Shown: piece by piece, positions 41,288-50,096 of the stretch
Layout of the letters: each line of letters starts with the position of its first letter
Numbering within the stretch: the stretch's first letter is position 1
Source: Saccharothrix algeriensis
GTDB taxonomy: Bacteria; Actinomycetota; Actinomycetes; Mycobacteriales; Pseudonocardiaceae
Direction of reading: 5' to 3'
DNA length: 64,000 nt
Assembly (NCBI RefSeq): GCF_016907655.1
Contig: NZ_JAFBCL010000001.1
Coordinates: 310,001-374,000, forward strand
Notes under the pieces: model-generated
What the model was told of the DNA's origin: nothing
The model's input: only the letters and a program-made list of their open reading frames with translations
Database searches by the model: none
Program-made: the position numbers and the translations under genes

Positions 41288-44281
41288 ATGCGACTCATCG
41301 GACGGGATCATCCAAGCGGGGTGCTGCGCGCCGAGATCGACCGCGCGGCCCGGAGCCACGGCGGGCTGGTCCTGGTGGCCGGCGAGCCGGGGATCGGCAA
41401 GACCACCCTGGTGACCGGGGCGGCCGAGGAGGCCCGCGAGCGGGGCGCGCTGGTGCTCGGCGGCTCGTGCTGGGACTCCGACTCCGCGCCCGGCTACTGG
41501 CCGTGGGTGCAGGTGGTGCGGGCGCTGCGGCGGGCCGCCACCCCCGACGAGTGGGCGTCGGTCGACCGCGAGCGGCTGGCCGTGCTGCTCGGCGAGGCGC
41601 CCGCCAACCAGGCGCCGGAGAGCTTCCCGCTGTACGACGCGGTGACCTCGGCGCTGGTCGCGGTGTCCCAGCACCGGCCGGTCGTGGTGGTGCTGGAGGA
41701 CCTGCACTGGGCCGACGTCGCGTCGCTGCGGCTGCTGGGGTTCGCCGCGCAGCACACCTGGTTCGAGCGGGTGCTGCTGATCGGCACCTACCGGGACGCC
41801 GAGGTGGAGGCCGACGGGCACCCGCTGCGGCCCCTGTTCTCGCCGCTGGTGGGCCGGGCGGTGCCGGTGACGCTGACCGGGCTGTCGGTCGACGGCGTGG
41901 GCGAGCTGATGGCGAGCACCGCGGGCCGGGCGCCGGACGCCGAGCTGGTGGCCGCCGTGCACCAGCGCACCGGCGGCAACCCGTTCTTCGTGGAGCAGAC
42001 CGCCCGGCTGTGGCAGGGCGGCAACCCGGTGACCGCCATCGCGCCCGGCGTGCGCGACGCGCTGCGGCGCAGGCTGTCCCTGCTGCCCGGACCGGTCGGC
42101 GCCCTGCTCACCACGGCCTCCGTGCTGGGCCGCGAGTTCCACCGCCAGGTGCTCGCCGCCACCGCCGCGCTGCCCGTGCCGCACGTGGACCGCCTGCTCG
42201 ACCAGGCCGCGCAGGCGCGCCTGGTGCAGGGGCTGGGCGGGGGCCGGTTCTCCTTCGCCCACGACCTGGTGCGGGAGACGCTGTACGGCTCGCTGGAGGA
42301 CGTGCAGGCCCGGCACGCGGCCGTCGTGGAGGTGCTGGCCCAGGGGCGGGGCTCGCCCGCCGACCTGGCGCGGCACGCCTACCTGGCCGAGGACCGGCTG
42401 CCGGAGGACCGCGTGGTGGACCTGCTGGTCGCCGCGGCGCGCGACGCGAGCAGCAGGATGGCGGTGGACGAGGCCGCCGGGCACTACCGGCGGGCGCTGG
42501 AGCGCTGCACGTCGCCCCACCGCCGGATGCGGCTGCACCTGGGGCTGGCGCACGAGCTGTTCCACTGCGGCGACCCGGAGCGGTCGGCCACCCACTTCGA
42601 CGACGCCGTCGAGCTGGCCCGCGGGCTGGGCGACGGGGAGGCGCTCGCCCGCGTCGCGCTGACCCGGTACCGGTTCGCCGACGTGGACGAGGCCGGGTTC
42701 GCCCTGCTGCGCGAGGCGCACGCCGCCCTGGTCGGGCCGCCGCCGGACGAGTCCGGCGACGTGCTGGCGCGCCTGCTCAGCGTCCGGGTCGCGGAGCTGG
42801 CCCGGGACGGGCGGGACGACGACGCGCTGGCCGACGGCCTGTGGGCGGCGCACGACACGACGTGGGGGCTGGGCACGGCGGCCCAGCGGCTGGCGCTGAC
42901 CGACGAGCTGGCCGAGCTGGCGCGCCGCCGCGCGGACCACGGCGCGGAGGGCTACGCCTCGTCGCTGCGCTGGGTGGCGCTGGTGGAGCTGGGCGACCCG
43001 CGCTACCTGGACCAGCTGCGGGCGTTCGTGGCGCAGTCCGACCGGTGGGCACTGCCCCGGTTCGCGTTCGCGTCGGCCGTCGACCAGAGCATCGTCGCGG
43101 CCTTCCACGGCCGGTTCACCGAGGCGGAAGCGCTGATGGCGCGGGCGGAGGCGCTCGGCGCGGGCGAGACCGCCGGCTTCCGCATGATGCACGCCCACCT
43201 GTGGTGGGCGCTGTGGCTGCCGCAGGGCAGGTTCGACGAGGCGGACGGGCTGGCCCTGGACGACTACCCCTACCCCGGCCTGCTGCGGGGCCTCACCGCG
43301 CTGACCCGGGGCGACGTCGAGGCGGCCCGCCCGCACCTGGCGGCGCGCGACCCGCACGACGAGCGCTTCCAGCGCATGTTCGAGCCGCTGTGGTTGCGGT
43401 TCCGGGCGCACTTCGCGCACGCCGCGGGCGACCGGGCGCTGGCGGCCGAGGTGCGCGCCGAGCTGGCCCCGCACCGGGGGCAGTGGCTGGTCTCGCTCTA
43501 CGGCTGCGACATCAGCGGCCCGGTCGACCTGTGGCTCGGGCTGGTCGACCTGGCGCTCGGGCGCCACGACGAGGCCGTGGCGGAGCTGACCGCGGCCCAC
43601 CGCTCGGCGGAGCTGATGCGGTCGCGCCCGTGGGCCGTGCAGGCGCGGCGCCACCTGGTGGAGGCGTTGCGCGCCAAGGGCCTGCCGTCGGCCTCGCTGG
43701 CCGCCGAGGTGAGCCGGGACGCCGCCGGCCTGGGGATGCGGCACCTGGCCGACCACCGGCGCGCCAACGAGTTCCGCCGGGACGGCGAGGTCTGGTCGCT
43801 GTCCTACGACGGGACGACGGTGCGGGTGCCGGACTCGAAGGGCCTGCGCGACCTGCACGTGCTGCTGAGCAGCCCCGGCCTCCCGGTGCCCGCGACGGGC
43901 CTGCTGGACCCGGAGGCCGTGCCGTCGGCCCGGCTGGGCGGCGACCCGGTGCTGGACGACGCGGCGAAGGCCGCCTACCGCCGCCGCCTGGCGGAGCTGG
44001 ACGAGGAGATCGACCGCGCGCCCGACGACGACCGCGCGGCGGCGCTGGACCGCGAGCGCGCGGCCCTGCTGGAGGAGCTGCGGTCGGCGGCGGGCCTGGC
44101 GGGCCGCACCCGCCGCCTGGGCGACGAGGCCGAACGCGCCCGCAAGACCGTGACCGCCCGCATCCGCGACGCGCTGCGCAAGCTGGACGAGCGCCACCCC
44201 CGCCTGGCGTCGCACCTGCGGGAGCACGTGTCGACCGGCGCGACGTGCGTGTACTCCGGCCAGGACCACTTCCGGCTCTGA
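41288..44281 (+). CDS. Large AAA_16-type ATPase with TPR-like repeats, signalling or regulatory protein
   Basis: The 997-residue protein begins RLIGRDHPSGVLRAEIDRA. It has Walker A VAGEPGIGKTTLVTGA, Walker B VVVVLEDLHWAD and arginine sensor LIGTYRDAEV, the AAA_16/STAND pattern. Residues 400-750 are helical repeats. Unlike LuxR-type relatives it has no C-terminal helix-turn-helix; instead it ends with a coiled segment (YRRRLAELDEEIDRAPDDDR) and ARKTVTARIRDALRKLDERH followed by HLREHVSTGATCVYSG. This C-terminal block recurs in actinobacterial ATPases of unknown role. It converges on the drrAB-like genes. Confidence 0.88.
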   Translation: MRLIGRDHPSGVLRAEIDRAARSHGGLVLVAGEPGIGKTTLVTGAAEEARERGALVLGGSCWDSDSAPGYWPWVQVVRALRRAATPDEWASVDRERLAVLLGEAPANQAPESFPLYDAVTSALVAVSQHRPVVVVLEDLHWADVASLRLLGFAAQHTWFERVLLIGTYRDAEVEADGHPLRPLFSPLVGRAVPVTLTGLSVDGVGELMASTAGRAPDAELVAAVHQRTGGNPFFVEQTARLWQGGNPVTAIAPGVRDALRRRLSLLPGPVGALLTTASVLGREFHRQVLAATAALPVPHVDRLLDQAAQARLVQGLGGGRFSFAHDLVRETLYGSLEDVQARHAAVVEVLAQGRGSPADLARHAYLAEDRLPEDRVVDLLVAAARDASSRMAVDEAAGHYRRALERCTSPHRRMRLHLGLAHELFHCGDPERSATHFDDAVELARGLGDGEALARVALTRYRFADVDEAGFALLREAHAALVGPPPDESGDVLARLLSVRVAELARDGRDDDALADGLWAAHDTTWGLGTAAQRLALTDELAELARRRADHGAEGYASSLRWVALVELGDPRYLDQLRAFVAQSDRWALPRFAFASAVDQSIVAAFHGRFTEAEALMARAEALGAGETAGFRMMHAHLWWALWLPQGRFDEADGLALDDYPYPGLLRGLTALTRGDVEAARPHLAARDPHDERFQRMFEPLWLRFRAHFAHAAGDRALAAEVRAELAPHRGQWLVSLYGCDISGPVDLWLGLVDLALGRHDEAVAELTAAHRSAELMRSRPWAVQARRHLVEALRAKGLPSASLAAEVSRDAAGLGMRHLADHRRANEFRRDGEVWSLSYDGTTVRVPDSKGLRDLHVLLSSPGLPVPATGLLDPEAVPSARLGGDPVLDDAAKAAYRRRLAELDEEIDRAPDDDRAAALDRERAALLEELRSAAGLAGRTRRLGDEAERARKTVTARIRDALRKLDERHPRLASHLREHVSTGATCVYSGQDHFRL

Positions 44282-44410
44282 CCCGCGGCGGCTCGCGACC
44301 GGCACGGCCACCGAAAAGTCCACAAAGGATCTGACTCTGTCCATAGAGGACCAGCGACCGTCCCGCGCGGAAGGCGCCCCGGCCGCGAAGAGCGGACACG
44401 CAGCCCGGCA

Positions 44411-44452
44411 CCGCGGGGCCGCACCCGGCCAACGCCGGCTGCGGCCCCGCGG
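44411..44452. terminator. Bidirectional terminator between convergent genes
   Basis: A 13-base outer stem (44411-44423 with 44440-44452) encloses a 5-base inner stem (44425-44429 with 44434-44438). It lies between the AAA ATPase and the ABC permease genes. The rest of the 224-base gap shows nothing else. Confidence 0.88.
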
Positions 44453-44505
44453 TCGGCCACCGGTTCACCGCGCCGCGAAAGCTTTGCGCGGCAACGGCTC
44501 CCGGC

Positions 44506-45348
44506 TCACTTGCGGTTGTACAGGCGCATCGTCAGCACGCCGAACACCAGCGTGAACACCACGCCGTACCCCAGCGTCCACGCCATCGCCTGCCCGTCGA
44601 ACCCGCCCGCCATCAGCGAGCGCACCCCCGCCACCAGCGTGGTGATCGGGTTGACGTCCACGAACGCCTGGAGCCAGCCCGGCATGGTGTCGGGGTTGAC
44701 GTACACGTTGGACAGGAAGGTCAGCGGGAACAGCACCAGCATGCTGACGCCCATCACGGACTTCTCGCTGCGCATCAGCAGGCCGAACATGGTCCACACC
44801 CACGAGAACGCGAACGAGAACGCCACCAGCAGCGCCACGCCCAGCACCACGCCGACGAACCCGCCTCCGGGCCGGAACCCGAGCAGCAGCCCCACGAGCA
44901 TGATGGTGGTCGACGCCAGGACGTAGCGCAGCAGGTCGCCCAGGATGTAGCCGACCATCGGCGCGGGCCGCCAGATCGGCAGCGTCCGGAATCGGTCGAA
45001 CACGCCCTTCTCGATGTCGGTGTTCACCGCGACGCCGGTGTACATGGTGATCATCACGACGCTGGTCACCGTGATGCCGGGCACGAGGTACTGGATGTAC
45101 TCCCCCGGCGAGCCGGCCAGCGCGCCGCCGAACAGGTAGGTGAACATCAGGATCATCATCACCGGGAACGCGGTGACGTCGAACAGCTGCTCCGGCACGT
45201 GCTTGATCTTCAGCACCGCGCGCCACCCGAAGGTCAGCGACGCCGACAGCGCGCTCGGGCGCCGGACCTCCTCGGAGGCCAGCAGCACGGCCGCCAGGTC
45301 GGCGGGCGCGGGCGCGGCCAGGGCCTCGGGTTCCTTGGTGACGGTCAC
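44506..45348 (-). CDS. ABC-2 type permease (DrrB-like)
   Basis: The 280-residue protein has six membrane segments and the ABC-2 pattern: [20 protein letters not shown] at the start, [36 protein letters not shown] (the conserved loop of DrrB-type exporters) and [19 protein letters not shown]. It starts with a GTG overlapping the ATPase stop by GTGA. With that ATPase it should export a hydrophobic compound, as in daunorubicin resistance. Confidence 0.93.
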   Translation of the reverse strand: MTVTKEPEALAAPAPADLAAVLLASEEVRRPSALSASLTFGWRAVLKIKHVPEQLFDVTAFPVMMILMFTYLFGGALAGSPGEYIQYLVPGITVTSVVMITMYTGVAVNTDIEKGVFDRFRTLPIWRPAPMVGYILGDLLRYVLASTTIMLVGLLLGFRPGGGFVGVVLGVALLVAFSFAFSWVWTMFGLLMRSEKSVMGVSMLVLFPLTFLSNVYVNPDTMPGWLQAFVDVNPITTLVAGVRSLMAGGFDGQAMAWTLGYGVVFTLVFGVLTMRLYNRK

Positions 45349-46292
45349 GCCGCCGCCTCCTTCTTGTCGGTCAGGGCGAGGAAGACCTCGTCCAGGCTGG
45401 GCTGGCCGAGGGAGAAGTTGTCGACGGTGATGCCCTCGCGCGCCAGCTGCGCCAGCGCCTCGGCGGCCTGCTCGGTGGCCCGGCCGGACAGCCGGGCGGT
45501 CAGCGCGACCGGGTCCGGGTCGAGCTGCACCTCCGCGTCGAGCACCCGCGCCAGCAGGGCCTGCGCGGCGGGCCGCTGGTGCGCGTCGCGCAGCCGCAGG
45601 TGCACCGCGCCCACGCCCACGGACGCCTTCAGCTCGCCCTTGGTGCCCTCGGCGATGACCCGGCCGTGGTCGATGACCGCGATGCGGGACGCGAGCTGGT
45701 CGGCCTCGTCGAGGTACTGGGTCGTGAGCAGCACCGTGGTGCCGTGCGCGACGACCGCGCGGACGATGTCCCACACCTGGTTGCGGCTGCGCGGGTCCAG
45801 GCCGGTGGTCGGCTCGTCCAGGAACAGCAGGCGCGGGGTGGTCAGGATGCTGGCGGCGATGTCGAGCCGGCGGCGCATCCCGCCCGAGTAGTGCTTGACC
45901 TGCTTGGCGGCGGCGTCGGTGAGCCCGAACGCCTCCAGCAGCTGGGCGGCGCGGTCCTTGGCGCGCCGGCGCGGGTGGCCGGTGAGCCTGCCGAGCAGGA
46001 CCAGGTTCTCGGTGCCGGTCAGGTCCTCGTCCACCGACGCGTACTGGCCGGTCAGGCTGACCAGCCGGCGGACCGAGTCCGGGTCGGCGCGCACGTCGTG
46101 GCCGAACACCCGCGCCTGCCCGTCGTCGGGCCGCAGCAGCGTGGCCAGCATCCGGACGGTGGTGGTCTTGCCCGCGCCGTTGGGCCCGAGCAGCCCGTAG
46201 ACCGTCCCGGTGGGCACGGTCAGGTCGACCCCGTCCACCGCGCGGGTGTCGCCGAAGACCTTCACCAACCCCGAGGTTTCGATCGCGTTCAC
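45345..46292 (-). CDS. DrrA-like ABC exporter ATPase
   Basis: The 315-residue protein has Walker [12 protein letters not shown], signature [13 protein letters not shown], Walker [14 protein letters not shown] and an H-loop region [12 protein letters not shown]. The C-terminal 90 residues ([33 protein letters not shown]) are the DrrA extension. The GTG start follows GGGAGGA. It lies 14 bases after the FMN reductase gene and is coupled to the permease. Confidence 0.95.
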   Translation of the reverse strand: MNAIETSGLVKVFGDTRAVDGVDLTVPTGTVYGLLGPNGAGKTTTVRMLATLLRPDDGQARVFGHDVRADPDSVRRLVSLTGQYASVDEDLTGTENLVLLGRLTGHPRRRAKDRAAQLLEAFGLTDAAAKQVKHYSGGMRRRLDIAASILTTPRLLFLDEPTTGLDPRSRNQVWDIVRAVVAHGTTVLLTTQYLDEADQLASRIAVIDHGRVIAEGTKGELKASVGVGAVHLRLRDAHQRPAAQALLARVLDAEVQLDPDPVALTARLSGRATEQAAEALAQLAREGITVDNFSLGQPSLDEVFLALTDKKEAAA

Positions 46293-46306
46293 TGTGTTGT
46301 CCTCCC

Positions 46307-46852
46307 TCAAGAGACGTAGGGTCGGGCGCGCCGCGCGTCGCGCAGCGCGGTCGCCCACCAGATCAGCTGGTCGAGCATCGCGGTGGCCGCCCGGCGGCGG
46401 TGCTCGTTGTCCAGCGGGTCGTCCAGCAGGTTGACCCCCACGTTGTCGCGCATGGTCATGACGTGCAGCTCGGTGAAGACCGCCCGGAGCTGCTCGACGG
46501 CGTACACGCCCTCCGACCGGTGGCCGTAGGAGACGAACGCCGCCGGTTTGGCGTGCCACTCGTCGTAGGCGTAGTCGATCGCCTGCTTGAGCGACGCCGG
46601 GAAGCTGCGGTTGTACTCGGGCGTGACGACGACGAACCCGTCCGCCCGGTCGACCCGCGCCACGAACCGCCGCACCTCGGCGGTCGGCCGGTCGGGGTAG
46701 CGGGGCGGGAACCGGTAGTCCGCGAGGTCGACCACGTCGACCCGGACCCCCGGCCGCCGCCGGGCGACCTCCGCGGCCCAGTTCCCGACCCGGTCCCCGG
46801 CCCGGCCCTGGCGCGTGCTGCCGATGATCACCGCGATGCGCAGCGGTTCCAC
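46307..46852 (-). CDS. NADPH-dependent FMN reductase-like protein
   Basis: The flavodoxin-like protein of 181 residues has the FMN-binding [16 protein letters not shown] and [20 protein letters not shown], the two signature loops of the NADPH-dependent FMN reductase family. The GTG at 46852 is chosen because GGGAGGGGG lies just before it; a GTG six codons upstream is inside that site. It leads the drrAB-like operon, so reduced flavin or quinone detoxification may go with export. Confidence 0.92.
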   Translation of the reverse strand: MEPLRIAVIIGSTRQGRAGDRVGNWAAEVARRRPGVRVDVVDLADYRFPPRYPDRPTAEVRRFVARVDRADGFVVVTPEYNRSFPASLKQAIDYAYDEWHAKPAAFVSYGHRSEGVYAVEQLRAVFTELHVMTMRDNVGVNLLDDPLDNEHRRRAATAMLDQLIWWATALRDARRARPYVS

Positions 46853-46942
46853 CCCGACACCCCCTCCCACGCCCTTCAGGCGCGAGACGGCCGCTAGGTG
46901 GGATCTAGCGGGCCGGGCGGGGGCGCCCCGCGGCAGCGCGCG

Positions 46943-46981
46943 AAAAGGGCGGCCCGCCGGGTCGTCCCGACGAGCCGCCCT
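46943..46981 (-). terminator. Terminator after hisG
   Basis: An 8-base outer stem (46946-46953 with 46974-46981) with a short inner hairpin is followed, in the minus direction, by TTTT. This is one of the few hairpins in the window with a T run, just past the hisG stop codon. Confidence 0.82.
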
Positions 46982-46991
46982 CTTCCCGCGG

Positions 46992-47855
46992 TCAGATGCG
47001 GCAGGTGTCCAGCGAGCTGACCAGGATGGCGCGCGCGCCGACCCGCCACAGCTCGTCCATGATGAACGGCGCGTCGTCGCGCGGGACCAGCGACCGCACC
47101 GCCACCCAGCCCTCCCGCGCCAGCGGCGACACGGTCGGCGACTCGATGCCCGGCACCAGCTCGAACGCCTCCTCCTGCGCGCTGGCCGGGCAGTCGAAGT
47201 CGAGGATCACGTACCGGCGCGCGATCAGCACGCCCTGCAGCCGCCGGTGCAGGATCTCCACGGAGCGGACCGCCGACGGCGTCCCCTCCACCGTGTCGCC
47301 CTGGATCAGCACGGCCTCGGACTTGAGGATCGGCTTGCCGAACGTCTCCAGGCCGGAGGTCTTCAGCGTGACGCCGGTCTCCACCACGTCGGCGATGGCG
47401 TCGGCCACGCCCAGCTCCACGGCGGTCTCCACCGCGCCGTCCAGCCGCACCAGCTTGGCCTCGATGCCCTGCTCGGACAGGTGGTGCTGGACCAGGTTCG
47501 GGTAGCTGGTCGCGATGCGCTTGCCCGACAGGCCGGCCTGGTCGGAGATGCCGCCGGGCCGGGAGGCGAAGTAGAACGACGCCCGGCCGAAGCCCAGCGG
47601 GAGGATCTCCTTGGCCGACACGGTGGAATCGAGCAGCAGGTCCCGGCCGGTGATGCCGACGTCCAACGACCCCTCCCCGACGTACACCGCGATGTCGCGC
47701 GGCCGGAGGAAAAAGAACTGCACGTCATTTGACGGGTCGGCCACGATCAGCTCGCGCCCGGACCGATGGACCCGGTACCCCGCTTCGGCCAGCATTTGCG
47801 CCGCGGGAGCACTCAACGAGCCCTTGTTGGGCAGGGCGAAGCGAAGAGGAGCCAT
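46992..47855 (-). CDS. hisG: ATP phosphoribosyltransferase, long form (HisG)
   Basis: The 287-residue protein matches the long, hexameric HisG with C-terminal regulatory domain. Catalytic-domain signposts are LRFALPNKGSLSAPAAQML, DVGITGRDLLLDS, the PRPP loop VADAIADVVETGVTLK, and the C-terminal SLVPRDDAPFIMDELWRVGA ending with the VSSLDTCRI tail. It makes phosphoribosyl-ATP in the first step of histidine synthesis and is inhibited by histidine. In many actinobacteria hisE sits just upstream; here no hisE is present. Confidence 0.98.
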   Translation of the reverse strand: MAPLRFALPNKGSLSAPAAQMLAEAGYRVHRSGRELIVADPSNDVQFFFLRPRDIAVYVGEGSLDVGITGRDLLLDSTVSAKEILPLGFGRASFYFASRPGGISDQAGLSGKRIATSYPNLVQHHLSEQGIEAKLVRLDGAVETAVELGVADAIADVVETGVTLKTSGLETFGKPILKSEAVLIQGDTVEGTPSAVRSVEILHRRLQGVLIARRYVILDFDCPASAQEEAFELVPGIESPTVSPLAREGWVAVRSLVPRDDAPFIMDELWRVGARAILVSSLDTCRI

Positions 47856-48218
47856 GGCCCGCAGTCTCCCACACCGCGCCGGAGCCCCTGACCTGGACCC
47901 GGTGCGGTGTCCCAGGTCCTGGAACGGGTGCGCGGCGCACGACGGCGGGCCGCGCGCGAGTGCGCCCCGGCGCGCCGGTCGACCGGCTTTCGGCGTGGTG
48001 CCCGCCGGATTCGGGCGGCCGGGGTCGAAATAGCCGGGCGGCCGTCGCGCAACCGGACGCGCGGCCCCTATCGGGTTATTCCGCGACTATTGACCGGGCG
48101 GATCCGAGGCCGTGACCGCGCCGGTCCCCGCTCACCCGGGCGGGCGCCCGCCGCGTCACCGCCCCGGCGGGCCGGGTGGGGCCGGCGGCGGGCCGGACCA
48201 CCCGGCGGGACCGCCGCC
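47856..48218. other. Intergenic region upstream of hisG without recognisable genes
   Basis: About 360 bases between hisG and the terminator of the flavin reductase gene, all on the upstream side of hisG. The open frames in both directions lack domains and ribosome sites. It presumably holds the hisG promoter; I could not place one. A partial lower-GC patch is at 48065-48100. Confidence 0.5.
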
Positions 48219-48246
48219 GGCCCGGGGGCCGGGAAGCCCCCGGGCC
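48219..48246 (-). terminator. Terminator after the FMN reductase/LLM gene pair
   Basis: A perfect 11-base stem (48219-48229 with 48236-48246) and 6-base loop just past the stop codon at 48262. Confidence 0.8.
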
Positions 48247-48261
48247 GGTGGCGGTCCGCGC

Positions 48262-48849
48262 TCAGCCCTCGGGCGTGGTCCTGGCCAGCAGCCGGTCGAA
48301 CGGCACGAACCGGTCGGCGGGCGCGGCCGGCGCCCGGCCCGCCAGCAGGCCCGCCAGCTCGCCGGCGGCCCGGTCGACCCGCTCGGTCAGCCCCTGCGGC
48401 GAGCCCCAGTCCGCGGACGCCGCGTAGACGGCGGTCGGCGCCACGTTCGCCTTGAGGTAGGCGAACAGCGGGCGCAGCGCGTAGTCCAGGACCAGCGAGT
48501 GCCGCTCGGTGCCGCCGGTCGCGCCGAGCAGCACCGGCTTGCCCGCCAACGACCCCGGCTCCAGCACGTCCACGAAGGACTTGAACAGCCCGCTGTAGGA
48601 GGCGTTGAACGTCGGGGTGACCGCGATCAGCCCGTCCGCGCCGACGACGTCGTCCACCGCGGCCTTGAGCCGGGGTCCGGGGAACCCGGTGACGAGGTTG
48701 TCGGCCACGTCGCGCGCGAGGTCGCGCAGGCGCACCACGCGCAGCTGCACGGGCAGCAGGGCGCCGACGCCGGCGGCGAGCCGGTCGGCCAGCAGGTGGC
48801 TGGACGACGGCTCGCCCAGCCCGGCCGACACCACGGCGAGCGCGGTCAC
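48262..48849 (-). CDS. FMN reductase of the CE1759 (LLM-partner) family
   Basis: The 195-residue flavodoxin-like protein has AVVSAGLGEPSSSHLLADRL and LIAVTPTFNASYSGLFKSFV, the FMN loops, and KPVLLGATGGTERHSLVLDY. The GTG overlaps the stop of the LLM monooxygenase gene by GTGA. This pairing is characteristic: a reductase supplies reduced FMN to its luciferase-like partner. Confidence 0.92.
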   Translation of the reverse strand: MTALAVVSAGLGEPSSSHLLADRLAAGVGALLPVQLRVVRLRDLARDVADNLVTGFPGPRLKAAVDDVVGADGLIAVTPTFNASYSGLFKSFVDVLEPGSLAGKPVLLGATGGTERHSLVLDYALRPLFAYLKANVAPTAVYAASADWGSPQGLTERVDRAAGELAGLLAGRAPAAPADRFVPFDRLLARTTPEG

Positions 48850-49919
48850 CGGGCCACCGCCCGGCGCAGCGAGGCGTGCGTGGGCGCGTCGGGCACGTCG
48901 GCCGGGCGGCCGGCCGCGAACTCGCGGCGCAGCACCGGCACGACCTCGCCGAGCAGGTCGAGCTGCTCCAGGACCGTCTTCAGCGGCAGGCCGGCGTGGT
49001 CCACCAGGAACAGCTGGCGCTGGTAGTCGCCGAAGTGCTCGCGGAAGGACAGCGTCTTCTCGATCACCTGCTGCGGGCTGCCCACGGTCAGCGGCGTCTG
49101 GGCGGTGAAGTCCTCCAGGGACGGTCCGTGGCCGTAGACCGGCGCGTTGTCGAAGTACGGGCGGAACTCGCGCACCGCGTCCTGGGAGTTGCGGCGCATG
49201 AAGACCTGCCCGCCCAGGCCGACGAGGGCCTGGTGCGCCGCGCCGTGGCCGTAGTGCTCGAAGCGCTCCCGGTAGAGGCCGATCAGCCGGATGAAGTGCT
49301 CCTTGGGCCAGAAGATGTTGTTGGCGAAGAAGCCGTCGCCGTAGTAGGCCGCCTGCTCGGCGATCTCCGGGCTGCGGATGGAGCCGTGCCACACGAACGG
49401 CGGCACGCCGTCCAGCGGCCGGGGCGTCGAGGTGAAGGACTGCAACGGGGTGCGGTGCCTGCCCGCCCAGTCCACGACGTCCTCCCGCCACAACCGGTGC
49501 AGCAGCTGGTAGTTCTCGACGGCCAGGTCGATGCCGTCGCGGATGTCCTTGCCGAACCAGGGGTACACCGGCCCGGTGTTGCCGCGGCCCAGCATCAGGT
49601 CCACCCGGCCGTCGGCCAGGTGCTGGAGCGTCGCGAAGTCCTCGGCGATCTTGACCGGGTCGTTGGTCGTGATCAGCGTGGTGGCGGTGGACAGCACCAG
49701 CCGCTCGGTGCGCGCGGCGACGTAGCCGAGCAGGGTGGTCGGCGAGGACGGCACGAACGGCGGGTTGTGGTGCTCGCCCGTCGCGAACACGTCGAGGCCG
49801 ACCTCCTCGGCCTTCAGCGCGATCGCGACCATGGCCTTGATGCGCTCGGCCTCGGTCGGCGTCCGCCCCGTGGTGGGGTCGGGCGTCACGTCGCCGACGG
49901 TGAAGACCCCGAACTGCAT
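48846..49919 (-). CDS. Luciferase-like FMN-dependent monooxygenase (CE1758 family)
   Basis: The 357-residue LLM-class protein starts MQFGVFTVGDVTPDPTTG, with ATGEHHNPPFVPSSP (family H-H motif), LVLSTATTLITTNDPVKIAE and HLADGRVDLMLGRGN. It should oxidise a small organic substrate with oxygen and FMNH2 from the reductase encoded next to it. A MexR-like operator is 50 bases upstream, and an MFS exporter is divergent, suggesting a detoxification unit. Confidence 0.93.
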   Translation of the reverse strand: MQFGVFTVGDVTPDPTTGRTPTEAERIKAMVAIALKAEEVGLDVFATGEHHNPPFVPSSPTTLLGYVAARTERLVLSTATTLITTNDPVKIAEDFATLQHLADGRVDLMLGRGNTGPVYPWFGKDIRDGIDLAVENYQLLHRLWREDVVDWAGRHRTPLQSFTSTPRPLDGVPPFVWHGSIRSPEIAEQAAYYGDGFFANNIFWPKEHFIRLIGLYRERFEHYGHGAAHQALVGLGGQVFMRRNSQDAVREFRPYFDNAPVYGHGPSLEDFTAQTPLTVGSPQQVIEKTLSFREHFGDYQRQLFLVDHAGLPLKTVLEQLDLLGEVVPVLRREFAAGRPADVPDAPTHASLRRAVAR

Positions 49920-49968
49920 GGTCGCTCCTCGGTTGCGGTCGGGCGGCCCGCGGCGGCCCGGTCGCTAT

Positions 49969-50083
49969 GTGGTTGAAATGTCAACTACTTGAACAGTACC
50001 CCCGGGGCGGCTATTCCGCCGCCACCGGGTGGTCGGGGCCACGCCCGGCGGCGCGCGGGGGGCGGCTTGTTAGTTGAACATGG
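49969..50083. promoter_or_regulatory. MarR-type operator and half-site in the monooxygenase/exporter promoter region
   Basis: GTGGTTGAAATGTCAACTAC (49969-49988) is a near-palindrome with GTTGA-N4-TCAAC at its centre, close to the MexR operator GTTGA-N5-TCAAC. The seven-base half-site TAGTTGA of its opposite strand recurs at 50071-50077, 20 bases before the exporter start. No MarR gene is in the window, so a regulator from elsewhere is inferred to control both divergent genes. Confidence 0.6.
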
Positions 50084-50096
50084 GATTCATTAGCAT

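Noticed and set aside
38861..44344. Very long open frame (over 1800 codons) on the minus strand opposite the GGDEF-EAL and AAA ATPase genes
   Set aside because: It is a codon-bias shadow: its product is histidine/arginine/glutamine-rich without domains, while the plus strand has clear motifs.
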